Assembly: GCA_964020085.1 (NCBI GenBank)
Contig: OZ026607.1
Span: forward strand, 19,028,606 to 19,092,605
Direction of reading: 5' to 3'
Length of the DNA stretch: 64,000 bases
Source: Micromussa lordhowensis
Taxonomy: Eukaryota; Cnidaria; Anthozoa; Scleractinia; Lobophylliidae
Under the pieces are notes generated by a model. It was not told the DNA's origin, did not search any database, and saw only the letters and a list, made by a program, of their open reading frames with translations. A program made the position numbers and the translations under genes. Positions 43,701 through 54,270 of this stretch are shown here, piece after piece (within the stretch, counting starts at the first letter, position 1; the number at the start of each line of letters is the position of its first letter).

Positions 43701-45703
43701 TTAATACAACTGCCTGTATTTTAGTATGCAGACCCAGTGGCCGACTTGCTGGACAAGTATGGATCATTCCGAGCCAGACTCTTCAGAGAGTCTTGTGTGT
43801 TCCATAGGGGAAATTATGTCAAGGTAAAATTTGGATGTTAACCTCTGTGTTTGAGCCTTGTGGCCCATCAGGTTGATGCTCATGTCCAGTTTCTGCAGCA
43901 CAAAAAAATAAAAAAGGTGTGGCCAGAGGAAGCAAAAGAACACCTGTGGGCATACTTCACAAAAGGTTGTTCCAGTATACGTCCAGGATCTGGTATACCC
44001 TCTGACTGGTCATGTTTGACAGGTTTTGTAAACACTTGAGTGTAACTGACGCAGATGGGATAATGTGATATGGCGGCCGTCAGAGCCCTTTCAAAGAGTG
44101 ATGCAGTGTTCGACTCTGTGATAAACAATACGCTAAAAGATTTGTCCCCATGTGGAGTGCTTCACGAAGAACAGAAGGATTGTAAAAATAATATGGTCAA
44201 TGGCAGAGATGTCTTTGCAATCCTTCCCACTGGTTTTGGAATGAGTTTAATCTTTCAACTGTTTCCACAATGAATGAAAAAAACCGGTGTCATCTCCATG
44301 ATCTTGGTGGTTTGCCTAGCTCTCATGGCCATAATGAAAGACCAAGTTAAACAGTTTAACAAAATCTGAGTTGCAGCAATGGCAATAGGCATTGACATAG
44401 AAGTCGCAAAGAATGGAAAGTGCAAGATTGTGTGTAAAATGGGGTTGGTGGGCCTACAAAACTCCTACCATTCATGACATCTGTACATTTGCCGTTCTGT
44501 TTTCGGTATCTTGACCTTAAGCTTCGCAGAGTTTGACATCTCTGTGATTTTCCATACAGTGTTTATTCTTTGTTGCCAGCAGAGTCCATAAGTGGGTGGA
44601 AGGACCTTTTGTTAAGTTTGCCCAAAGGCATTCTTTTGCTTCCTCTCGCCATGCTTTTATTTTTTCGCATGCCCTTTTTGCACGCTTCGCCCGAACAAAC
44701 TGAACACCTGAATGAGGCTAGTTGGAGAGAGGCACTGTGATGGTAAAGTGTCTTGCCCAAGGACACCACTCCACAACCCCAGCTTGGGCTTGAAGGTCCG
44801 TGACCATCCAGTCACGCACATTAACTTTCAGGCTACAGTGTCTTCCAAAAGATGAGGATATTATCGAATTTATTAAATTGCTTGGTTTTGGATGTTTGGG
44901 TGTAATTTTGCAAGGAAGCCTGGCTGCATGTGTGATTTTCATCTACTGCCCTGACAATGTGATTTATGGCTTATGTTTTGCAGGATCTAAGTAAACTAGG
45001 GAGAGATTTAAAGCATGTTCTTATTGTGGATAATTCACCAGCGTCATATAGTTTTCATCCAGAGAATGCAGTAAGTGATGACATTGTTTGACAATTTACT
45101 TTATGTAGCATTCTGCTAAATGTTAGCCCAGATACTATTTGCTGCTTTGCTTGAATCTCACACAAATCATACTGGATTAGTTCATTTTCCAAGGCCCTAT
45201 CTTTCATGTAACTGAGTCAGTCTATCAAGTAAAAGAAGTGATCAAAAAGATGTCAAAACATAGCATTGGAAGTGTGGAAACCTGATTCATACCTGGATCT
45301 TCCCTGTCTCCAACATGTCATGTTAAAGGGGCTTTGAAGATATTTACAACACTGGCCATTGGTTGTATTTAGCTGTTAAAGGAATCACAACAGTATCGTA
45401 AAATTCTTGAGAAAACAGAGCAGACAATAAATCAGGGCCAGTTAGGGAGATTTGTTGGGTGGCCATAGCCAGCCAATCAGACAGTGTGATATGTATTAAC
45501 CATCATATAATGCTAATGAACATTGTGTTTGTGGTCAGGTTCCAGTTGTATCATGGTTTGATGACTTTTCTGACATGGAACTTTTAGACTTGATTCCCTT
45601 CCTCGAAGCATTGAATGAGGTTGATGATGTCTGTGGGTTTTTGAGAAGTGCTAACATGAACATCCTAAAAGGAAGATGTGATTCACTGGATATCCATAGC
45701 TGA
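36141..45703 (+). CDS. CTD small phosphatase (CTDSP1/CTDSPL type)
   Basis: An FCP/SCP-family, Mg-dependent HAD phosphatase. Family members dephosphorylate the RNA polymerase II C-terminal repeat and other nuclear targets, and act in REST-type repression. Eight coding exons: 36141-36219, 36547-36719, 38656-38754, 41474-41530, 42501-42593, 43725-43823, 44984-45070, 45539-45703; 283 residues, all phases consistent. The N-terminus [14 protein letters not shown] matches the family start and decides the ATG. FFCCFG (exon 2) is the conserved cysteine pair, followed by a His/Asn-rich [15 protein letters not shown] stretch. Catalytic DLDET has nucleophile D106 and D108. T162 (LFTAS), K200 and D216-N217 (VDNSPASY) complete the active site. 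The core is very close to vertebrate SCPs ([20 protein letters not shown]). The C-terminus after VDDV is longer than in SCP1. Which of the three vertebrate paralogues it matches cannot be decided. Confidence 0.95.
36720..38655 (+). other. CTDSP intron 2, nothing definable
   Basis: A 1.9-kb intron of A+T-rich sequence. I see no ORF with coding character. A short palindrome, CTATTTCCTGTTGTAGGAAATAG, lies near 37650. Confidence 0.5.
39960..40206 (-). mobile_element. tRNA-derived SINE, minus orientation
   Basis: On the minus strand an A box TAGCTCAGTGG (plus 40104-40114) and a B box GGTTCGATTCC (plus 40060-40070) are spaced as in a tRNA-derived pol III promoter. A non-tRNA head (ACTTTGACAGTGCTGA..TTGCTCTCCATGAG) and a tail (TTTGTCCC..CATGTTGATCAATTC) follow. 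It is in CTDSP intron 3. Confidence 0.8.
40210..40320 (-). mobile_element. SINE 3' tail fragment, minus orientation
   Basis: Minus strand: TTTTTCTGTCCCATGCTTGTGTCATGTTGATCAATTCGCC then GAGCTTAAAATTCACCATCT, identical in layout to the tails of its two neighbours. The tRNA-like head is missing. Confidence 0.7.
40331..40565 (+). mobile_element. tRNA-derived SINE, plus orientation
   Basis: Same family as 39960-40206 but inverted to it: ACTTTGACAGTGCTGA, TTGCTCTCCATGAG, A box TAGCTCAGTGG (40401-40411), a decayed B box AGTTTAATTCC (about 40445-40455), then the TTTGTCCCATGCTCGTGTCATG tail. Together the copies form an inverted pair in the intron. Confidence 0.8.
40626..40745. repeat. Poly-C run and (AAT)n microsatellite
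   Basis: About 15 consecutive C at 40627-40641, then (AAT)n with about 14 units at 40704-40745. More A/T-rich simple sequence continues to about 40820. Confidence 0.9.
41748..41969. mobile_element. 222-bp CAGGGCTTG-ended element, copy 1
   Basis: Begins CAGGGCTTGAAAAAAG and ends TTTTTTTTAGCCCTG, short inverted termini of hAT style. The interior has AAGTAGATTTTCC, CTGGGCAAG and CTAGGGCAAG. It is in CTDSP intron 4. Copy 2 is at 42757-43132. Confidence 0.6.
42757..43132. mobile_element. CAGGGCTTG-ended element, copy 2, interrupted by a palindrome
   Basis: CAGGGCTTGTAAAAAGC, AAGTGGATTTTCCTG and later ACTTGCCTAGGGAAAGC and TTTTTTCAAACCC follow the order of copy 1. The 152-bp palindrome 42896-43047 plus one TAA is extra relative to copy 1, so it inserted afterwards. 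It is in CTDSP intron 5. Confidence 0.6.
42896..43047. mobile_element. 152-bp near-perfect palindromic MITE with TAA duplication
   Basis: The two 76-bp arms (AGCCTGGTTCACACTTGTGC inward to GGAACATG|CATGTTCC) differ at only two positions, with no spacer. The centre is between 42971 and 42972. TAA flanks both sides (42893-42895; 43048-43050), a PIF/Harbinger-type duplication. The inner arm has short AAGCATAAGCACAAG repeats. It cannot code for a transposase. Confidence 0.9.
43333..43429. repeat. Fold-back repeat with GC-rich loop
   Basis: TTAGATTATTCGCTCTCGATTTCTATCGCGCGATAGTTGAC is inverted after the loop TCGGGCTGCGCCCTCG. It is in CTDSP intron 5. GTAAATCTACTAG / CTAGTAGATTTAT, which brackets 43185-43320, is a second inverted pair immediately upstream. 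Confidence 0.75.
44070..44440 (+). pseudogene. RecQ-like helicase fragment (dead copy)
   Basis: In CTDSP intron 6. An ORF (44070-44273) opens [17 protein letters not shown] and continues [36 protein letters not shown], the start of a RecQ-type helicase core. In functional copies the Walker A reads GFGKS; here the lysine is Met. Further on, a region reading [21 protein letters not shown] resembles motif Ia, but is out of frame and carries a stop. Only the first part of the helicase is present, so it looks like a truncated mobile or retro copy. Confidence 0.7.
44735..44830. repeat. Dispersed repeat copy (GTGTCTTGCCCAAGG)
   Basis: GAGAGGCACTGTGATGGTAAAGTGTCTTGCCCAAGGACAC matches the second half of the repeat at 1640-1845. 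It is in CTDSP intron 6, near exon 7. Confidence 0.6.
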
Positions 45704-46369
45704 ATAACAGTGTAATTAATTTTAAGGTTTTTAAACTAGTTAAAGGCTTTAATTTACATTTCTTCTACATTGCCACATTAGACAAACTGAAAGTACTTTT
45801 AGTTAGCGCTCTTATTGATAATTTTATTGGTAATGTGCACAGCATTAGACCAGACTTGGGTTTCCTGTGTGGTGTGCACAACATTTTTAAAGAAGATTTA
45901 CCAACTGAGCTGACTACAACCAATACACAAATAACATTATCACAAAACATATTGCTTTGTATACATTTTCACAGTTGATTTTGCCTTCTTCATAAGTGAA
46001 GTAACAATTTTTCGAATTAGTTTCTTTTCTTGTTATAAAGAAATTTACTCTCTGTAGAATGCTATTATTCATTTTTGTGAATCAAATTCATAAAGGACAG
46101 GTTTGCCTTACTAAACTGGACTGCAGCCAGGTTGTAAATTAATGCAGAAAAAGTGGTTAATTGTGAAGAGTGGCTTCCATTTTAAGTTGTTAGTAACCTG
46201 TCCATCAGCTGTTGGTGGACATAAAACTGACATGTTACTAACAGATGACCAGCAATCTCTTTTGACAGCTGTTCTTCACATTTAGTAAGACATGAGCTCT
46301 GCTAGTACATTAATTCAATGCCAAGCTTTCAAACATGTGGAACATGTGAAAGTTGGTAAAATTTACAAA

Positions 46370-46540
46370 TTGACGTCAGTTTTTCATGCGTCTGTCCTGT
46401 TATTGATCATAAATTTCGTCATCACATTGTCAAAATAGCTGTGGATCCACGAGGCGATAGCCGAGTGGACTACTTTGACATTGTGATGACGAAATTCATT
46501 GTCAATAACAGGACAGACTCATTAAAAACTGACATCAATT
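46370..46540. repeat. Fold-back repeat, 171 bp
   Basis: TTGACGTCAGTTTTTCATGCGTCTGTCCTGTTATTG..AAATTTCGTCATCACATTGTCAAA is inverted at the right, around a loop with CCACGAGGCGATAGCCGAGTGG. Short outer arms are continuous. Confidence 0.75.
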
Positions 46541-47937
46541 TGTTTTTTACGATAACAAATGGTCGAATTGCCTGCTCTCGCTCGCTGACGCGTCACACGA
46601 ATTTCAAATTCATGTGTTTGTCCGCATATTGACGATAAAAATTGGCCAATGAGCACGCAAGAATTTCTGCAGTTATCGTAAAATAGTAATTCTCACTGGA
46701 GACACCATGCTAGATGGAGAGTTCTTTGAGGGAAGACAAGGCATGATTTGAAAGCTCACTTGATTATCACGATCCAATAACACACCATTAAGCTCAGCCC
46801 AGTTAAATTCTAGAAAGCATCATAGGACAGTGTCACACCTTTTGCCACTGTTGTAAAAACCCTTATAACCTTTTTTTAGAACTTTTTGTTTGAAACGTCA
46901 TTTTTAATCACAATCATTACATTGATTAACTAAGTATGTTTTTACATAAAGTGTACATAGATCTGGTTCTGTAGAAAGAATTAGTAAAATTTATTCTCAT
47001 TTATTATACAAAATTATTAACTCTTGGTTCCCATGTTGATGATAAACCTAATGGCAGAAATGGCATAATTTTAAAGGGAAGCAACTCTTCTAAATAGTAA
47101 GATGATGTAATATAGGATCGGCATTTTGATATGAAACAAAATTTTGTGCAGTGAATGTTATTCAAACCTTGTTTATAGTCTATACACCATTTTTTAACTT
47201 AGATTTACTGACTTCTTGAAGTTTTGTACCAATTTAAACCAAAATGAGATTCAAATTTTGTCACTTTCAAGGAATTGTAATGGGCAAACTTTCCCGGGAT
47301 TTTTGTATTTTTATTGGACTCATTGCTATTTTCATGAAGTGAAAGCAAAGGAAGTCAATTACTTTGATTTCTGTAGTTTTGATATGGGATATTATTCCAT
47401 GCTGTGAAGAATACAGCCAATTGGAGGGCTAGAAATGGTGGTATCTTATGTGTGGGTGTTTGTGTCGTGGTGTGCTCTCTTGTGTAACTTGCATGATTGT
47501 ATGGGAATGGGAAATTCATGTGCCGCTTTTGCATGGTATACCATGAATACAACTGGACTCTTTGTTTACGTCAGTGAGATTACTGAAACACAGTCTGGAC
47601 AACTATGTAAATGTTTAAGTTGTGTGTAATAGACCAATAGCAACTGCCCTATTTAGTAACAACATTTTTATTCAGCAACTAAGAATATTGAGTACGGTAT
47701 CTCTTTTTGGAAAATTGTAAAAATGTTCATCCACGCAAACATAGGTAAATTGAATCTCTTCAATACAGTTAGTCTGCGAGCAGGCTCTTCGCAGGGAAAG
47801 AAAGGCTGCAAGATGTGAGCAATGATTTCGGCAAAGATCATTTAATTTATGATCATCCACCGTCACTTAACCTTGTGTGTAAAATGAAACTAGGATAAGT
47901 CCTTTGTATGATGTGATCAATGGTATACCATGTCAAA

Positions 47938-48188
47938 GAATCCTCCGTAGGAAAAAAGATGGCGACTGGTACATTTACCCACAGTTCTTAGCGCACGAAA
48001 ACTTTAACAACGTTCATAAAAAGGTACAGAAGGGTTATAAAATCTTCTAACCTACGATACACAATGTCCTTAGTACAGGGACAAATATTGTAAAAATTTG
48101 GCTTTCCTTGTGTTTTTTACCCTGTGTTAGGTTCGCAAGGTATTGTGGTAAAATGTACAGCTGCCATCTTTTTTCCTACGGTGGATTC
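47938..48188. mobile_element. 251-bp MITE with CCGTAGGAAAAAAGATGGC ends
   Basis: GAATCCTCCGTAGGAAAAAAGATGGC at the left; inverse of GAATCCACCGTAGGAAAAAAGATGGC at the right. Pairing continues weakly through TGTACATTTTACC. Internal sequence does not code. The target duplication is unclear. Confidence 0.7.
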
Positions 48189-49446
48189 CACTGCTATTTT
48201 CAACTATATTAAATGAGACTCTCTATCGGTAATAATTAATTTGAGGTTGGGGTAGTTAAAATTATAACAATTGCAGTTACTGGAGTGAAAATAAAAATTC
48301 TGGTATAAAATCAACAATTTAATTGGTTACAAAATGAATAATTTGTGGAAACATTGGTAGGAAAAATTTATTGCTACTTGTAGAGAGACTCGCAGTTAGG
48401 TTTATTGATTGATAATTATTCTATGCCTCTGTTGATTTTCTTGTCTGTCATAGATGCTACTGCTTTAGTGCTGGGTAGTAGTTTCAATTTTCAGAATGAA
48501 TTCTCAGGACTTGTTTTGCCTTCAGATTATGCAATATTTTACTGTTACTATAAACACTAAATATTCAAGTGCATGTTGCCTATTTTCAAAGTAAAATTTT
48601 AAAAATTAGATTGTATTCTTGTAAAATAAACAGGAGGCTACAAACTGTTGTTTTTGAACTAAGGGAAATTAAGTTTATTGGTTCTTTCCATAGTAAGTCC
48701 CTTGTTAAAGATGATTTCCAGTCTCTAATGCGCAGTCTCAACACCTTAATGTTTATAAACATTATAAGTTCCCACTCGATGGAATGTAAATCAATGTTAT
48801 TCATTACAAACCACAATAATTATATCTTTTAGGCCTTTCAAACTCTTTTTCCAACAGCTTCATTGATTTATACAGCTGTGAAGTTGTTTCATCAAGTGAT
48901 ATGGGAAACAACGAAGCATAGAGCTTTGACCACTTTGCATCCATAATGGAAGTTGTTTTGAAACTTTGAATTCACTTCGTGTAAGTAGTTGTGAAATGTT
49001 TAAATTTTGTGATGTCTTACTTGAAGCAAAACAGAAAACAAATACAAACGCTTGAGAGTGCACAGTACAGCCTGAAAATCATCTTTAATACCCTTTGATT
49101 ACAGTTGTCTGTCACAAATGTGGTTCAGATTTTGTTGTTACTAGCCACTACAGCAAAACAAGTCCCTATCTATTCTTTAATTATTTTTGATTATCAGGCA
49201 AGAGGCTAAGGTACACTAGATTAATGTGCAGCCATTTTCATGTTGACTCTGGTCTTGCGATAATTATTCATCGCGATTTGAATTAAGTCATTTTTTTTTC
49301 ATTCATTTCTTGTGCACTTTCACTTCTTGCTTGGTAGGGGTGACGGGGGGGAGAGAGATTTTAACAGTTATGTGGGATACGGGTGGTGTAAAGATTAGTT
49401 TGCCAGGCACACTTAGTTCGAATACTTGACAAAGAAATGTCATTTA

Positions 49447-49628
49447 AGCAATAGAGCACTTTTTTTCCATGTTTACACAGCGTCATTTAAACATGAGGAG
49501 GGTTGGGAGAATTCGAGACAGCTGTGCAAGCCCAAAACGCAGTTGAGAGTTTGTACTTTCAAGAATTCTTCCAGCTCCCTGGGTGTTTAGATGAGGCTAT
49601 GTAAACACAGAAAAAGTGCTTTATTGCT
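49447..49628. repeat. Inverted repeat, 182 bp
   Basis: AAGCAATAGAGCACTTTTTTTCCATGTTTACACAGCGTCATTTAAAC at the left pairs with the inverse of AGCAATAAAGCACTTTTTCTGTGTTTACATAGCCTCATCTAAACACC at the right. The centre is GCCCAAAACGCAGTTGAGAG. Confidence 0.7.
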
Positions 49629-49828
49629 TTTATGATTCTCAAAAATACATGCGAATCTAAAACATCACAACTGTGTTTACATACTCTCATCTAAACACAC
49701 CTATCGACCAACGAGAGCGTGCATAGTAGCTTAGTTTTTTATAAATAGGAAATATAAGTGTTTCTTGTTCGAAGAGGTTCAATATCAGGGTAATTACTGT
49801 CAATCTCAATTCAGGGGCATAATAATTA

Positions 49829-52282
49829 CCGTATTTATTCACTTATAAGGCGCACTCGCTTATAAGACGCACCCTAAACTTTCAAAGACGATTTTGACAA
49901 GTAAGCAAAATGAAAATTTCACATAAATACCCTGTTAAAAGGCGCACCCAGAATTACAGGAAATTTTGTTGACAACGCTCGCTTTAATTACAAACAATAG
50001 CAAAAAAATCACACATGGACAATAGCATAAAAGTCACACTTTTTAATTCACACTTTTTGATCCGTTTTTACGATTATAAACAATACTCATCTGACAGATC
50101 TTTCATTCATCAGTTGCAAAACTCATCTTAATCTTCGAGCACTCGTTCAGCGTATCGTAAATTTTCAGTAATCATGCCAAGCACTCGTCGTCATTCCTAT
50201 GATTTAAACTTCAAGTTGAAGATCGTAGCAGAAGCGGAAGCCGTGAATAACAATCGCGAAATTGCTCGTGAATACGGCATATCGGAATCGATGGTCCGTA
50301 AATGGAGAAACCAACAGCATGTCTTGTTCTCTGGTGAGTTAAAGATGACTGCCAAACGTGCCTCGATGGGTCGATACCGGCCAAAAGATCCAGAAGTTGA
50401 TCAGCAGTTGGCTGACTGGTTCAGCGATCAAAGAAGCCAAGGTAAAAATTGTTCACTTAAAATGACATTGATAACTAACTGCACTGTTTACCCCTACAAG
50501 TGGTTTATGTTGCCCTTTCGCTGTTTATCGCTGATCGCATTGTTTTTATATTTGCAGGTCTTGCAGTAAACAGCGTCATGATTCGGCTAAAGGCGAAAGA
50601 ACTTAGCTCAGATCCAGAGTTCAAGGCATCCCCCGGGTGGTATACGAAATGGAAACGTCGGCATGCTATTTCCATGAGAAGTAAGACGACTTTGGCACAG
50701 CGTCTTCCAGCCGACATGGAGGACAAGGTGGTGGAATTTCATCGCTTCGTGCTGAGAGCCAGACAGCGTTGCGGCTACGAGTCCAGCCAAATCCTAAACA
50801 TGGACGAAACCCCGATGAGATTCGAGTTGCCAGCCACAAGAACACTGGAGTTCACTGGTAACCGAACAGTGCCGATCTTATCCTGCGGAGGTGATAAACA
50901 GAGTTTCACGGTCGTCCTAGCGGTGAAGGCGAATGGTGATAAACTTCCACCCAAGGTGATATTCAAAGGTGTTCGTCAGCTACGAATCGAAGTGCCCAGG
51001 AGAATGCTGGTTTCTGTACATAAGAAGGCCTGGATGGACGAAGAAGGTTTGTTCTTTTTCTTTTATTAAGTCTAGTTTGCTTCATTTCATGAGAGCGAGG
51101 CTTGGAATTTGTTGCATTGTTTTTTACGTCAATCATTTCAAGCACGTGCTTTTTAGCACGTTGTCGTTTGCTGAAATCACGTCAGCTTTGGTTACGAACT
51201 TGTTCGCTGTAGAAGCACTCGTCGAAGTTGTTTTTCTTCGTATTGTTTTTTTTTTTACAAACTTGTTCGCTGTAGCAGCATTCATTGAAGTTGTTTTTCT
51301 TAGCATTTGTAGTTCGTTAAATTTTTGTTAAATTTCGAGCGCATGCTTTTAAGCACCTTCGCTTTGCTTCATCTCGCTTCAACTTCGCTTGAAAACGTAA
51401 ACAAAGGTTAGTGACACTCGTTAGAAAGTCATGTCTTTTGAATTGCAGTGTAGTCTAATTGGAGTTTTTTTTTCTAACTTATAGGAACCAAGGAATGGAT
51501 TCGGAAGAATCTCCGATTTACGCCTGAGCGTCGAGGACTTCTTGTTTGGGATTCCTTCCGCGTCCATTTTACGGATGCAGTTAAAGATCTACTTAACAGA
51601 CGAAACGTGGATGTTGCCGTAATTCCTGGTGGCCTTACCCCCGTTCTCCAGCCCCTAGATAAGTGTATCAATAAGCCGTTTAAAGCAAAGGTCCGTTCCC
51701 AGTACGAAGCCTGGATGGTAAACGGCCCGTTTACCTACACGCCTTCCGGAAAGAAGCGAGCACCCAGTAAAGAGATGGTGTTACGGTGGATCGATCGAGC
51801 ATGGAGTGAGATCCCAGCTGATTTGATATTGAGATCGTTTAAGTCCTGTGGCATCAACAATGCTCTCGATGGAACTGAAGATGATGCAGTTTGGGGCGAC
51901 GAGGAAGAAGAACCAGAAGACGCCGAAGAGCCGATTGACAACGAGTTCGAGACAGACAGTGAAGCCGAGAACGACGAGTAGCTGAGCTCAGGAGAGCTTT
52001 CAAACAAACGGTTCTTTTCAGAGCCACCCCGGTTCTTTTAAGAACCAACAAATCAGATAAAGTCAATGATCAATGTCGTTTGTCTTTTGTTTATTCATTT
52101 ACCGGTATTTACAAACCCATTTCAGTTTAGCTCCAATAATTATTGGGAAAATTTGGAAAAGTTACATTTTGTTGCGCGAGAGTACTCGGTTATAAGACGC
52201 ACCCTGAGTTTTGAGCAGATTTTGATCGATCAAGCATATTTTCCCGTAAAAAATGATGCGTCTTATAAGTGAATAAATACGG
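49829..52282 (+). mobile_element. Full-length pogo-like DNA transposon
   Basis: A 2454-bp element bounded by inverted CCGTATTTATTCACTTATAA termini and flanked by TA (49827-49828; 52283-52284), the duplication of the Tc1/mariner/pogo superfamily. Sub-terminal TTATAAGACGCACCCT blocks occur inside both ends. It carries a complete transposase gene (50174-51981) with no stop or frame break, so it could be a recent and possibly mobile copy. Confidence 0.9.
50174..51981 (+). CDS. Pogo-like DDE/D transposase, intact three-exon frame
   Basis: Cut-and-paste transposase of the element. Exons 50174-50441, 50558-51046 and 51485-51981 join in phase (both junctions rebuild a Gly codon) to 417 residues. The N-terminal helix-turn-helix RRHSYDLNFKLKIVAEAEA..EYGISESMVRKWR resembles Brinker/CENP-B-type DNA-binding domains. 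Next comes a second CENP-B-like segment (SMIRLKAKEL..ASPGWYTKWKRRH). The catalytic acids are NMDETP, VWDSFRVH and LQPLDKCINKPFK, which is the D-D-D pattern of pogo/Tigger/Jerky proteins. The C-terminal tail is strongly acidic (DEEEEPEDAEE). Its G+C content is higher than in neighbouring introns. Introns are short (116 and 438 bp) with GT/AG ends; the second contains an internal near-duplicate with ACTTGTTCGCTGTAG. An alternative is a domesticated host gene, but the flanking termini argue for a transposon. Confidence 0.9.
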
Positions 52283-52453
52283 TATTCAATTTTAACATGT
52301 TTATCTTTGTATTGTATATTTTTATACCACACTACAGATATTTTTGTAAAGCTGCAATCCAAGTGTCAAACAAAAGGGAGTGTTATACAGCTTTTCAACA
52401 TAGCTGATAGTGACAATAAAGAGTGTACTCTGTATTCAGTCACGTTTGTTTTA

Positions 52454-52544
52454 GTTACAACACAACTTGTGCAGGTCTGATTTTTGTTACAACACAACTT
52501 GTGCAGGTCTGATGTTAGTTACAACACAACTTGTGCAGGTCTGA
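52454..52544. repeat. Tandem repeat, 32-bp period, three copies
   Basis: The core GTTACAACACAACTTGTGCAGG plus TCTGA starts at 52454, 52486 and 52518 with slightly different 5-bp spacers. It lies just beyond the pogo element. Confidence 0.9.
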
Positions 52545-52737
52545 GGTGGCTGTGACCTGTCTCCACCCAGTTCTCATGGAATCTAGAAAAAAAATATAAG
52601 GGGGCTATCTCATTTTTGGCGGGGCATTTACCTTCTACACAAAAATTTGGTTGGGATGAGAAAATCCTTGAGGTACTGCTAAATTCCTGTAGGTGTTGGA
52701 TGAGTATGGTTTGACGAAATTAATGGTATTTTGGTTA

Positions 52738-53418
52738 GTTTTAAAAAGACAAAGATTGCATCTATTTTAAAACATAGTCAAGTAGTCTCCACAAGAAGAA
52801 AAATGTGATTTAATATTTTCAAAAGCTCTTGTTCCAGAGATATTCAAGTTTTTAAAATATACAAATTAGCCAAGTGATGAAGTCATGAACTCAACTGAAT
52901 GAATATGATCAACAAAGCCATATCAGCCAATTTGAATCAGAAATGTTTGATTCTTTGCAGTAAGGTTCTGCTAGAGGTACTGCCATAATTGAGCTCGGCA
53001 GTTTTCATTACCAGCATAATAAGGGTTCCAGACCTCCCTGATATTAAAGGCTTTTCTGGCCACCTTCAGTGTTTTATATTGATATTTGCCAATGGTAACT
53101 CATCTCTGCCTGATCCAGATAGCATATAAATATGTTAGGTCAAGTTCATGACCTTGTTTAATGTTTTTCGAGCTGAAAATCACTAAGTATTGGAATCAGG
53201 TTGGAGGGGGCTGAAAAAGAGAGTGTTGCCAAAGGAATGGAAAATTTTTATAGCTGTGTATGTAGGTGTGTTTCCTGTAGAACTACATGTATTAGCCTAC
53301 CAAGTTTCAATGGTTTTTGCTGCAAATTAATCAAGATAGCTCTATTTATCATGTTTACACTTGACATAATATTTGGTTTGAGTGCACCAGTTCTCTCATT
53401 TGTATATTTTATTTTTTT
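52738..53418. mobile_element. Diverged copy of the 16582-17409 element
   Basis: Shares GCATC..TTTTAAAACATA..AAGTAGTCT, TATTCAAGTTTTTAAAATAT, AAATTAGCCAAGTGATGA, GGTTCCAGACCTCC and GTTTTATATTGATATTTGCC in the same order as the copy in cyclase intron 5. It is truncated at both ends. The sequence directly after (53430-53475: TACTTTCCAAGACTTAGA..TTTGATGGGTCA) matches the arm of the palindrome at 26976-27535, so two families meet here. Confidence 0.7.
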
Positions 53419-54049
53419 TAAAATGTGACCCAAAACAGTTTCCTGTACTTTCCAAGACTTAGATTTTGATGGGTCAGGGAAAGAGGAATGTCAACACCCA
53501 AGCAAACACATGCAATTTCACCAGGGATTTCATTAAGAGCAGGGGCCCATTTCTCGAAGGTCGCAAAAAGTTTTTGCACAAAATCTCGAAGCTCATGATT
53601 ACAGAGCTGTTTTATTAACATATTCTTAATATAAACAGATATTCTCTTCACACAAAAAGTTTCAGGCATCTACACTTCTCCGTTTTTAGATACAGATGAA
53701 CTAAAAAATAATGGCTTTACAGGCCCGAAAAGTTTCCGGGCTTTCAAGAAATGGGCCTCTTGTCACTGGGCAAATGGCTTTGAGGTCAGTTTTGTATGCC
53801 TAGTTTGACCATCTACACGTAGAGGAAGGTTTTTCTTGCAAAGAACTTCAGTTCAGAGAGTTAAGCCCAAATGTGAAACCCAGTTGCCCTCCAGCAGAAA
53901 ATGTTGATGAAACCCCTGCTTGTCTTGAGCAAGAAGCTTGAAGGTTAAAATGCAAGCTTTTAGAAAGAAGTGTTGCAAATTACATACATGTAACAAAATA
54001 GAACCCACTCAATTGTGCTATTTTTCATCACCAAGAGAAACATGTAGTT

Positions 54050-54055
54050 TTTATT
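54050..54055 (-). terminator. Candidate polyadenylation signal of PA2G4
   Basis: AATAAA on the minus strand, 216 bases past the PA2G4 stop. It is the nearest canonical hexamer I see; unproved. Confidence 0.4.
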
Positions 54056-54270
54056 TGACCTGACTTTTTTCTGGTACATATTCAACCAGCCACTAGCACA
54101 ACTATAGTAAAATAACAGTATCATCTTGACATTGTGAACAGACTTTTCTTGACATAGATCTGAAGCTGACAATGTTAATGGTGATCAAATCTTGCTCCGC
54201 ATGGTGAGAGACTAGAGATTGTGAGAGGGCAGTTAATAATAACAGAACAACAAGCAGGGTTAGTCAAAGT

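Larger units (their letters stand above)
45704..49446. other. Downstream of CTDSP: probable 3' UTR, two inverted repeats, no gene
   Basis: Sequence directly after the stop is A+T-rich and may be a long 3' UTR. I cannot place the polyadenylation site. The fold-back 46370-46540 and the MITE 47938-48188 lie here. The remaining open frames have no coding character. Confidence 0.5.
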
